DNA of 39,928 bases from Acidobacteriaceae bacterium (GTDB lineage: Bacteria > Acidobacteriota > Terriglobia > Terriglobales > Acidobacteriaceae), in assembly GCA_003138515.1 (NCBI GenBank), contig PLGG01000078.1, forward strand, positions 54,894-94,821, read 5' to 3'. Positions 8,422-17,200 of the stretch are shown piece after piece (position 1 is the first letter of the stretch; every line of letters begins with the position of its first letter). Under the pieces are notes generated by a model, which was not told the origin of the DNA, made no database searches, and worked only from the letters and a program-made list of their open reading frames with translations. Position numbers and translations under genes: made by a program.

Positions 8422-9591
8422 ATGGTCATCTACAAAATGCATATGAAGTCCACGGCGCTGCTCTCAACGATTCTTATTCTGCTGACAACGCCGCCGGTCA
8501 ACCCGCAGACGCCTGGGGCCTCCCGTGCAATCGCCTTGGAACAGGCGGGCGACCTGCCCGGCGCCGAGAAGGCGTGGCGCGCGGTGACGAACGACAACCC
8601 ACGCGATGCAGGAGCCTTCGCCAGCCTCGGAGTTGTCCTGTCGAAAGAAGAGAAGTACAGCGATGCCGCTGCTGCTTACCGTCAGGCGCTGGCATTGAAT
8701 TCGAACCTCAGAGGAGTGCAGCTCAACCTGGGTCTCGCCGAGTTCAAGCAGGGTCATTTTTCGCAAGCTATCGCGCCCTTTAAAGCCGCCTTGCGCGCCG
8801 ATCCGGCAAGCTTGCAGGTTGATACGCTGCTGGGAATGAGCTACTACGGCTCAACCGAATTTTCCAAATCGGTTCCCTACCTTCAGATCGCGGTAAAGAG
8901 CGAGCCCGAGAATCTGGAATTGCGCGGAGTGCTGGCGCAGGCCTGCCTCAACATCAGGCAGTACTACTGCGCCCTGGAGCAAGACCAACAGATCAATAAG
9001 ATCAATCCTGACTCTGCGCAGGCGCACATGCTCTCAGGCGAGGCCCTCGACGGCTTGCATCGCACCGACGAAGCGATCGCCGAATTCCGGCTAGCCGAGA
9101 AGGCATCTCCCAACGAGCCGAACGTGCACTTCGGCCTGGGGTATTTACTGTGGGAAAAAAAGGAATATTCCGATGCAGCCCCGGAGTTCCAGGCGGAGTT
9201 GGATAACAGCCCCAACAACGCCCAGGCACTTACTTATTTAGGAGATTGCAATCTGACGCTGAACCATCCCGAGATTGCCCGCCCGTTGCTGGAAAGAGCC
9301 GTACAAGCCGATCCAGGAAACGAATTGGCGCACCTTGACTTGGGCATGATCGATGCCGATGCAAACCGGCCAGAGGACGCATTACGCGAGCTCGATACCG
9401 CAGAAAAGCTCGCACCCAACGACGTGAATGTGCACTGGCGGCTGGGGCGTCTCTACCGGAGCCTGGGGAAGATGGACCTGGCCAAAGCTGAATTCGACAA
9501 AGCAAAGAGCATCACCCAGACCGCTGATACCGACCTCGTCAACCAATTGAATTCCCCAGCCGGAAAAACGCCCGCGGCCGAAGCTAAGTGA
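8422..9591 (+). CDS. Secreted TPR-repeat protein, partner of the second CRTAC1-type protein
   Basis: A protein of up to 389 aa. Its signal peptide is KSTALLSTILILLTTPPVNPQ. About nine TPR units follow, for example FASLGVVLSKEEKYSDAAAA, LNLGLAEFKQGHFSQAIAPF and HWRLGRLYRSLGKMDLAKAE, reaching residue 365. A short Ala/Pro/Lys tail ends the protein. ATGs at 8422, 8437 and 8443 are all in frame. The one at 8443 puts the basic residue directly before the hydrophobic core and may be the true start, but no ribosome binding site decides it. The gene is 74 nt upstream of the CRTAC1-type gene on the same strand, so the two probably form an operon. No enzymatic motif is visible. Confidence 0.83.
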   Translation: MVIYKMHMKSTALLSTILILLTTPPVNPQTPGASRAIALEQAGDLPGAEKAWRAVTNDNPRDAGAFASLGVVLSKEEKYSDAAAAYRQALALNSNLRGVQLNLGLAEFKQGHFSQAIAPFKAALRADPASLQVDTLLGMSYYGSTEFSKSVPYLQIAVKSEPENLELRGVLAQACLNIRQYYCALEQDQQINKINPDSAQAHMLSGEALDGLHRTDEAIAEFRLAEKASPNEPNVHFGLGYLLWEKKEYSDAAPEFQAELDNSPNNAQALTYLGDCNLTLNHPEIARPLLERAVQADPGNELAHLDLGMIDADANRPEDALRELDTAEKLAPNDVNVHWRLGRLYRSLGKMDLAKAEFDKAKSITQTADTDLVNQLNSPAGKTPAAEAK

Positions 9592-9665
9592 ATGTGCAAG
9601 CGGCAACGGTACTGTTGATGGGATACACTCTCTCACAGTTCGCAATTGATTGAAATGCTCCTTCT

Positions 9666-11672
9666 ATGCATGACACACAAGTGACAATCCAACACGGCTT
9701 GACAGCGAGCAGAGGCTTGCGACACATATCGGCGGGGCAAGATTCGTGCGGTCCCTTGTCGAGTTCCATCTGGCTTTGCAGCCTAAAATCGAGGCCGGCA
9801 TTGCGGCTTGTTCGGGCTGCTGCGCTGGTTGTGGCGCTCAGTGCGGCCATGCGCGCGCAGAATGCGCCGACTGGCGGCCGCCAGCCGAACGCAACGGGAC
9901 AGTCGCCGGGGGGCGGGATGGCCAATGCCGGTCCGCAACAGGCGGAGTTCGACAGCCAGCATCGGCCCATTACGGCCGGGGGATTCGTGAAGACCGGGCC
10001 CATCGTTTTCGAGAATGTGGCGGGACCCGCGGGCTTGACGGCATGGCATCACCAGGCCGGCACGCCGGAGAAGCGCCTGATCCTTGAAGCCAAGGGCCCG
10101 GGCGTGTGCCTGCTGGACTACGACAACGATGGCTGGCTCGATATCTACCTGGTGAACGGCTCAACCTACGATGCGCTGGCCGGCAAAGCTACGCCGCCGC
10201 ACGCGGCTCTCTTCCACAACAACCACGACGGAACCTTTACCGACGTGACCCAGAAGGCAGGTGTTGCCAACGATCGCTGGGGATACGGCTGCGCAGTGGG
10301 AGATTTCGACAACGACGGCTGGCCCGATCTGTACGTTACGAACTTCGGCAAGAACCGCCTGTACCGCAATAACCATGACGGAACCTTTACCGACGTGGCG
10401 GAGAAGGCGGGCGTGACCGTTGGGACCTGGTCGACGGGCGCAACCTTCGGCGATTACGACGGCGATGGGCGTCTGGACCTGTTCGTGGACGGCTACGCGC
10501 AAATCGATTTGAACAATCCTCCGCTGTCGGGCACGAAAGGCGTGAATTACGCGGACTGCCAGTTTCGCGGCGTGCAGGTGATGTGCGGGCCGCGTGGCTT
10601 AAAGGGCGAGCACGATCATCTGTTTCACAATAACGGCGATGGGTCCTTTACCGACGTAAGCAAGAAATCGGGGGTCGACGACCCGAACGGTTTCTACGGG
10701 CTGGGCGTGCTGTTTGCCGACGTGAACAACGACGGAAAACCCGATCTGCTTGTGGCCAACGACTCGACGCCTAATTATCTCTACATCAACAAGGGCAACG
10801 GGGTTTTCGAAGACCAGAGCTACGAGAGCGGGTTCGCGCTCAATAAAGATGGGCGCGAGGCGGCCAACATGGGTCTTGCCGCCGGCGACTATCAGAATAA
10901 TGGGAATCTTTCGGTGGTGAGCACAACCTTCTCAGACGATTACCCGATCCTTTTTCAGAACGATGGCACCGGGTTCTTCACAGACGTCAGTTACGAGACC
11001 GGAATAGTCCAGTCTTCCATCCCCTTTGTCAAATTCGGCGATGGCTTCCTCGATTACGACAACGACGGCTGGAAGGACCTCCTGATCGTCAACGGTCACG
11101 TTTATCCGGAGGCGGACCAACATCCGGAATGGGGACAAAGCTATGCCCAGCGGCCGCTGCTCTATCACAACCTGGGAAACGGCAAATTCGAGCTGGTGCC
11201 GGCGGTGGAGGGTTCGGGCCTGGCAGTGGTGACCGTCGGCCGCGGAGCCGCCTTTGGCGACTTGTTCAACGACGGCAAGATCGACGTGGTGATCAACAGC
11301 ATGGACGGGACGCCCATCCTGCTACGCAACGTGAATCCCGACCATCATCAGTGGTTGGAGCTGAAACTCGTGGGCGGGCCGCACAGCCCGCGCGACGCCG
11401 TCGGCGCAACCGTGTATCTGAATGCGAACGGGATGCGCCAGCGCGGCGACGTTTTGAGCGGAGGCAGCTATCTTTCCTCGAATGATCTGCGCGTGCACTT
11501 TGGCTTGGGCGACGCCACCGATGCCGGTAAAGCGGAGATTCACTGGCCATCGGGAAACAAGGAAACGCTGAAGCTGCCGGCGGTGGATCGCATCTACACA
11601 ATAACTGAAGGCAAAGGGATCACGGACGAGTTGTGCGGGGGCAGGCCGTGCGTTGGCCCTGCCGCGCCCTAG
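9666..11672 (+). CDS. Secreted CRTAC1-type FG-GAP/VCBS propeller protein with ASPIC/UnbV domain
   Basis: This 668-aa protein parallels the one at 6327-8078. Seven FG-GAP-like loops occur: DYDNDGWLDIY, DFDNDGWPDLY, DYDGDGRLDLF, DVNNDGKPDLL, a degenerate DYQNNGNLSVV, DYDNDGWKDLL and DLFNDGKIDVV. A C-terminal ASPIC/UnbV domain follows (HHQWLELKLVGG..., GSYLSSNDLRVHFGLG). As in its paralogue, the fifth loop is the degenerate one and a Cys pair (YADCQFRGVQVMCGP) follows the third. Here the export signal is Sec-like (LVRAAALVVALSAAMRAQ) and starts only near residue 48, so the true start may be internal to ATG 9666. The C-terminus carries another Cys pair (LCGGRPC). Substrate and partner are unknown; the upstream TPR protein is the obvious candidate partner. 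Confidence 0.87.
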   Translation: MHDTQVTIQHGLTASRGLRHISAGQDSCGPLSSSIWLCSLKSRPALRLVRAAALVVALSAAMRAQNAPTGGRQPNATGQSPGGGMANAGPQQAEFDSQHRPITAGGFVKTGPIVFENVAGPAGLTAWHHQAGTPEKRLILEAKGPGVCLLDYDNDGWLDIYLVNGSTYDALAGKATPPHAALFHNNHDGTFTDVTQKAGVANDRWGYGCAVGDFDNDGWPDLYVTNFGKNRLYRNNHDGTFTDVAEKAGVTVGTWSTGATFGDYDGDGRLDLFVDGYAQIDLNNPPLSGTKGVNYADCQFRGVQVMCGPRGLKGEHDHLFHNNGDGSFTDVSKKSGVDDPNGFYGLGVLFADVNNDGKPDLLVANDSTPNYLYINKGNGVFEDQSYESGFALNKDGREAANMGLAAGDYQNNGNLSVVSTTFSDDYPILFQNDGTGFFTDVSYETGIVQSSIPFVKFGDGFLDYDNDGWKDLLIVNGHVYPEADQHPEWGQSYAQRPLLYHNLGNGKFELVPAVEGSGLAVVTVGRGAAFGDLFNDGKIDVVINSMDGTPILLRNVNPDHHQWLELKLVGGPHSPRDAVGATVYLNANGMRQRGDVLSGGSYLSSNDLRVHFGLGDATDAGKAEIHWPSGNKETLKLPAVDRIYTITEGKGITDELCGGRPCVGPAAP

Positions 11673-12177
11673 ACCGGCGAATGACCCGCGTGGAATCGCA
11701 TCCAGATCGCCTCCCTTTACGGATGCGGGGAGCTCGACGTAATTTGGCTCGCATGGAATTTGGTCAGGAGCAATTCTTCTCGGATCGGAATCCATCAGGT
11801 ACAGAAACTCCCAGATGTTCGATCGATCGCCGCCGGCCGCTCGTCTCGCAAAGTGCATTCGATGAGCGTGAGGCCAGCCGAGATGCCTGTTTTGATCCGT
11901 GAGCGCTAAGCCAACCAATTCATCGCGGAAGGCCTCTAATGAGCCGAGGGCAAGTGCACTTGAGCGTCACCGGTCATAGGCCGGACCGCATTTTAGAGAA
12001 GCACGACGCTCATAAACTCAATTCGCTACGTGTGACGGCGCAATCACATCCCCTGAGACGCGAGAGGCAGAAGCAGGCCCTGAGCGGGGGGCCATTTTCA
12101 TTGCATTGGAATCAACTTTGACTTAGCGCATGACTTCGACGGTTGCGGGCCAATCGTCCGGGATGGGGGTGAATTGC
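11673..12177. other. Intergenic region without a convincing gene
   Basis: About 500 bp separate the CRTAC1-type gene from the receiver-like gene. Open frames on both strands (for example 11939-12121 plus, and the minus-strand frame ending at 11918) show no family motif, and I cannot support any as a gene. No strong hairpin or promoter is visible. The stretch may hold decayed coding sequence. Confidence 0.4.
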
Positions 12178-12576
12178 ATGGCCGATATCGACGTCGTGAT
12201 TGCGGACGATCAGCCGCTTTCCCTGATCGGGATGCGGAGTGCGGTTGCCGATCAGGGAGATATTCGGATTCTTGCCGAGTGCGACAATCAACAACTTCTC
12301 GTCGCAGCCGTTCGCTCTCACCCTCCCGATGTGCTGCTGGTGAGCGCGGAGATTCTCGACGATGAGCTCGGAGCTGTGAAGCAACTTATCTCGCATACCA
12401 GGAAAAAGACACGCGTGATTGTGGTAACGAGCCACAGGGACCCTGGATTCCTCGATGGTGCGCTGCAATGCGGAGCCAAGTGGGTCATCCACACGGAGGG
12501 TCCGGTGGAAGAAATTCCCACCGCGATCAGAAAAGTGACAAGCGGAGGTGTTTGGCATGAGCGAGCCGCCGCCTAG
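12178..12576 (+). CDS. Stand-alone pseudo-receiver protein (NarL/FixJ-type receiver without output domain)
   Basis: This 132-aa protein aligns by eye with the receiver domain of NarL/FixJ response regulators. The acidic pair D10-D11 (VIADDQPLSLIGM) and the conserved Thr (VIVVTSH, T84) are present. The phospho-acceptor Asp is replaced by Ser (PPDVLLVSAEIL, S56), and the invariant Lys after beta-5 is replaced (GAKWVIHTEGP, T106 or H105). Phosphorylation by the usual chemistry should therefore fail. The protein stops at GGVWHERAAA, where the linker to a LuxR-type HTH would begin, so no DNA-binding domain is present. ATG 12178 is preferred because GGGGGTGA precedes it at a suitable distance; ATG 12130 is the in-frame alternative. 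It may be a phosphorylation-independent protein-interaction module or a decaying gene. Nothing next to it identifies a partner kinase. Confidence 0.72.
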   Translation: MADIDVVIADDQPLSLIGMRSAVADQGDIRILAECDNQQLLVAAVRSHPPDVLLVSAEILDDELGAVKQLISHTRKKTRVIVVTSHRDPGFLDGALQCGAKWVIHTEGPVEEIPTAIRKVTSGGVWHERAAA

Positions 12577-12745
12577 GACCGGCGTCGAAACCATCGTTGC
12601 CAAGACGCTGGAAATAGCTCGCCTTGTTTTTGGGTCCCAACATCGATTAGTATGGGCACTTTGAGAGCTGGGCAGCGCTCCATGACGCAATTGAGCGCAA
12701 TTGCATCGAATTTCCCCAAAAACGTCCACGAAGAGAGAATTACCG

Positions 12746-14248
12746 ATGGCGAGTTCACCGTCCTGGCGGCAATCTGCCACGCTGCTCGCTGTGTTGTTGC
12801 TTGTTCTGCAGTGTGCGCGCGCGCAGGAGACGATTGAGATCGATGCGCAGGGGCCGCACACCCCCTTTCCCCACTTCTGGGAACAAATGTTTGGCTCCGG
12901 CCGCGCGATTCTCACCTTGCGCGAGAGCTATCGCGATGATCTGCGCGCCGTTAAGCAGGTCGCGGATTTCCAGTACGTACGATTCCACGCCATCTTTCAC
13001 GACGAGGTGGGCGTATACAACGAGGATGAGCACGGCGATCCAGTTTATAACTTCTCCTATGTGGACCAGATCTACGATGGGCTGCTGAAGAACGGCGTGC
13101 GGCCCTTCGTGGAGATCAGCTTCATGCCGCGCAAGCTCGCGTTCAATCCGGACGCGCTGCATCCCTTCTGGTACAAGCCGAATGTCTCCCCGCCGAAGAG
13201 CATGGACCGATGGGATGACCTTATCCGGCATTTCGCACAGCACCTTGTCGATCGCTACGGAATCGACGAGGTGTCGAAGTGGTACTTTGAAGTGTGGAAC
13301 GAACCCAATATCGACTTCTGGAACGGAATTCCGCGCGACCGATCGTACTTCGATCTCTACGCGCACACGGCGCGCGACCTGAAAAGCGTGAACCCGCGGT
13401 TGCGCGTGGGAGGGCCGGCGACCGCAGCCGCGGCTTGGGTCGGCGATTTTCTAAGGTTCACGGCCACGAACCATGTTCCGGTTGATTTCGTGTCAACGCA
13501 TGCCTATGCGGACGACACGGTCGAGGATCTCTTCGGAACCAGCGAGCAGATTCCGATGGATGACCGCGTTTGCCGGGCCGTGGAGAAAGTACGCAACGAG
13601 ATCAAGTCATCGGCTACGCCCGATCTTCCGCTCTTCATCACGGAGTGGAATGTGCAGGGAATGATGGGGGCGCGCGACACCATCTTTATGGGGCCTGCGC
13701 TGGCGAACACGGTGCGCCAATGCGACGGTCTAACAGAGATGATGTCGTTCTGGACCTTCTCCGATGTCTTTGAAGAATCGGGGCCGATCCCAAAACCGTT
13801 CATTGGAGAATTCGGGTTGCGCGCCAAGGGGGGCATCAACAAGCCCAGCTACTATGCATTCGAATTGCTGCACGAGCTGGGCAACGAGCGGCTGACAAAT
13901 TCGGCAACCGATGCGATCGCCACCGAGAGCGATAACGGCGAAGTCGAAGTGGCTGCGTGGAACCTCGTCGATCCGGGTCAGCCGCCATCGGAGAAGACGA
14001 TCGATCTGGTCTTCCGGCATTTGCCGCCCAATGCGCGCGTGAGCATCCAGCAATTGGATGCAGATCATGGAAATGTTCTGGCGGAGTATGCCGCGATGGG
14101 AAAGCCGCTGGATCCGACAGGCGATCAAGTGGAGGAGTTGAACCACGAAACCGCACTATCGCCCCCATTACAGGCGACTCTCACCGCGGGAAAGCTCCAG
14201 ATCAAGCTGACGCCAAACGAGCTTGCTTTGATCAAAGTGCAGCCGTAG
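12746..14248 (+). CDS. Secreted GH39-type glycosidase (beta-xylosidase/iduronidase family)
   Basis: This 500-aa protein has a Sec signal (SATLLAVLLLVLQCARAQ) followed by a (beta/alpha)8 glycosidase domain. The clan GH-A signatures are clear: WYFEVWNEPN places the acid/base at E186, and LPLFITEWN places the nucleophile at E300. The spacing of 114 residues and the N-terminal FGSGRA...LRESYRDDLRAV match GH39. The family hydrolyses beta-xylosides and alpha-L-iduronides with retention; xylosidase-like activity on plant or microbial polysaccharide is the likeliest role, but I cannot fix the substrate. A C-terminal beta-sandwich starts near residue 395. ATG 12746 is chosen because it directly precedes the signal peptide and follows AGAGAGA; ATG 12701 adds an untypical tail. 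Its last 17 bp overlap the end of the opposing synthase gene. Confidence 0.85.
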   Translation: MASSPSWRQSATLLAVLLLVLQCARAQETIEIDAQGPHTPFPHFWEQMFGSGRAILTLRESYRDDLRAVKQVADFQYVRFHAIFHDEVGVYNEDEHGDPVYNFSYVDQIYDGLLKNGVRPFVEISFMPRKLAFNPDALHPFWYKPNVSPPKSMDRWDDLIRHFAQHLVDRYGIDEVSKWYFEVWNEPNIDFWNGIPRDRSYFDLYAHTARDLKSVNPRLRVGGPATAAAAWVGDFLRFTATNHVPVDFVSTHAYADDTVEDLFGTSEQIPMDDRVCRAVEKVRNEIKSSATPDLPLFITEWNVQGMMGARDTIFMGPALANTVRQCDGLTEMMSFWTFSDVFEESGPIPKPFIGEFGLRAKGGINKPSYYAFELLHELGNERLTNSATDAIATESDNGEVEVAAWNLVDPGQPPSEKTIDLVFRHLPPNARVSIQQLDADHGNVLAEYAAMGKPLDPTGDQVEELNHETALSPPLQATLTAGKLQIKLTPNELALIKVQP

Positions 14249-17200
14249 CGCCGCGCGAGACCTCGGGCAGGACGGCGACCTCCGCGGGAAAATGAATCAG
14301 AGCCAGATGCTTCAGCCTGGCTTTGAGAACGGCCATGTTGACAGGAATCTCCTGCAGCAACATCTCTGTGGCCTGGATCATGGGGTGCGCGTGGAACCAT
14401 TGCTGGACAACGTTATTGCGCAATGAATTGGCGATCGCCAGCAGCGACATACCCATGTGATGAGCCATCCACTCCCGCACCAGGACTGGTCTGCGCGAAG
14501 AGACCGAGTAGTCGGCTGCCTCATAAAAACCATACGGACCCATCCAGCCTTCCGACTCCATTTGGCGAAGATTGAGCAGTGCTTGCTGCGGATCGACTGC
14601 GAGCGCGAGAAAAGTGGAATAGGGGGAAATGACGGGTCCCGCCGATGCCTCCGGCCAAAGCGCGATGCTGGGCAGGCCGTAGGCGAAGTAGTGATAATGG
14701 CCGCGGTCGTTCTTCTTTGAAGATGCCGACTCCGAAACGCCCCAGGGAATGCCCAGCGAGCGGCCGAAGGCACGTTGTACGTATACACACGCATCCTGCG
14801 TGCGCGCGATCAGTGTACCGGTGTAGCTGCGCATCCACAATGCGGGCATCAGGTACTCGAACATCGTTCCGGACCAGGATAGAAGAAGAAAGCGGCCATG
14901 GACGCGAGTATGATCGCGGCCCAGCTTATTCCAGCTTTGCTGGGGAAGATCGCCGCGGGCGATGGCAAGGAATGTGGCGATTCGCGCCTCGGATGCAATC
15001 AGGTCGTAGCAGGCTTCATGCCGCTCTTTTTTGCCCATGTCATAGCCAATGGAAAGGATCTGACGGCCGGGATCGACGAGAAAACCAAATTCCGTCTCCT
15101 GTGCCAGCCGCTCCGCGGTGCGCTCAATATCGCGCAGACTTGCGGACAGCGCGTGCAGATTCTCGAGGGCGGTCGAGAGCAACTCACATAAATGTTCGGC
15201 AAGTTGCTGAAGCAACGGATCGCCGGAAAGCGTATCGCGCACGCCAGTCAACGTGGATTGCAATTCACCGGCGAACCGCAGCGCGTAAGCCGGAGTGCAA
15301 TCGGTGAGCTTATCGCCCTGGCCCAGTTGCAGCAGCAGACGCAGCGGAGCAAATTGGGGAAGCAGCCAAGGTAGATACCCGTGGAACAGCACAAGAACAG
15401 CGTCGACCCGGTTCAGAGTCTCTTCAATCCACCAGGCGTCACGATGCTGCTCGCGCGCAGATGCGGCTCCCGCGGCCAGCGCAGCTTGGGCGCCCTGGAG
15501 CCAGACAATCCACTCCGCAATTCCCGCAGAGGTTCCCGGCGGCTTGATTCGCGAAAGCGATTCGGGGAGATGTTTCGTCTTTCGCAATACACAAAGGTAC
15601 GCGCGCAGGCCAGTGAAGATCTCGGCGCGGAGCAAAGGCTTATTGACCAGCGTACGTGTGCCCGCATAGAGGGTATAAAGCGAAGCCACAAGATTGCCGC
15701 TGTCGACGGAGGAGACAAAAGGAGACTTGTCGAGCGGGCATAGCGTTTCGGTGTCGTACCAGTTGTAAAGGTGGCCACGAAATTTCTCCATGCGCTCGAT
15801 GGTTCGAAGTGTGCTGCCGGTGAGGGCGGCAAATTCGGGAGCGGTCAGGAATCCAAGCTCGCATGCGGCCTGGCGTGTATTGAGCAGCAACCCGATATTG
15901 GTGGGCGAAACGCGCGGCGCTTCACGACACCCCTTTTCCATCACGTTGTCAGGGACCAGAAAATTGTGGCGCTCGACGCCGAATTCGCGGAAATAACGCC
16001 AGATCCACAGCGCGTGCCCTAACAGAAATTCGCGGTCCTTTCTGTCGATCGAGCGCTGGTCGCGCGGCGGGCGATTCAGCCAAATAGTAACGGGATTGGA
16101 GAGCGCCCATAACAAGAGGACAGGTGCAGCACAAAGAATCGCTCCGCGTTGTGCGGCAAACAACCAGATCAGTGCGCCCAGGCTCATCGCCACGAGCGGC
16201 GTGAGGGCGAGAAACCAGTCGACGGGCGCAGGCGCCCCTGGTTCCAGCTCGCTTCGAGCGGCGACTTCCCATTCCAGCAAGCGCTCGCCCGTGATGAAGC
16301 GTCTGACCAGCGAGCGAACGATGGCATCGAAGGCGAGCAAAGTCTCGTGCGGCAGAAAGACAAGGCGGACCAGAACCACGAGAGCCGCTTGCCGAAAATG
16401 CGAAATCGCCTCCGCGACCTGTCCCTTGGGGCCGGCCATGAACGCCCGGACCAGCCCAAATGCAAGCTGAGCGATGGCAGGAAAGAAAATCAGGACCAGC
16501 GCAACGATGGTCCAATAAAGCGGTCCGCCCGGCAGGCGAAGCCAGCCTGCGATAAAGAGTGCGAAGAAGGACGGTTCGACCAGCGAACGGCGCAGGTTGT
16601 CTAGGATCTTCCAGCGCGAAATGTTGGAAATCGGATTGTCAACCCGCCCTCCTGACTCTTCAGGCACGCGGGAAAACATCCACTGGGAAATTTGCCAATC
16701 GCCGCGGACCCAGCGATGTTTACGGCGCATGTAAGCGCTGGTGTGCGACGGGTAATCTTCGACCAGTTCAATGTCCGTGGCAAGCCCCGCGCGCGCGTAT
16801 GCACCCTCGATCAGGTCGTGGCTGAGGAGGGCGTTGCGGGGAAATCTGCTATTGAGCACCGCGTGGAGCGTTTCGACCTCATAGATCCCTTTACCGGTGA
16901 AGATGCCCTCGCCAAAAAGGTCCTGGTAGGCGTCGGAGATAGCGCGGGTATAAATATCCAGGCCGCCTTGGCCCGAGAAGACTGCCGCCAGCCGTGAGCG
17001 CGTTGTCGATTGGATGGCAACCGCGATTCGCGGCTGCAGGATTCCAAAGCCCGCAGTCACGATGGAGCGTTTCGGGTCGACGACGGCTTGATTGAGGGGA
17101 TGCGCAATGGCGCCAACCAGGCGGGCCGCGGTGCCGCGAGGAAGCTGCGTGTCGCTGTCGAGCGTGAGGACATAGCGAATGCCATTGAGCGCTGCTATGG

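Noticed and set aside
11322..11918. Minus-strand frame reaching upstream of the second CRTAC1-type gene
   Set aside because: Most of it is antisense to the ASPIC domain. The part beyond 11672 has no motif I recognise, though decayed coding sequence cannot be excluded.
12624..12653. Possible GH39 promoter, TTGTTT-N18-TAGTAT
   Set aside because: Only three of six and four of six consensus matches. This is expected by chance in an intergenic gap of this size.
12556..12660. Short frame after the pseudo-receiver that might be a frameshifted HTH
   Set aside because: The 34-residue translation (MSEPPPRTGVETIVAKTLE...) lacks the LTxRExEVL pattern of LuxR-type HTHs and is too short.
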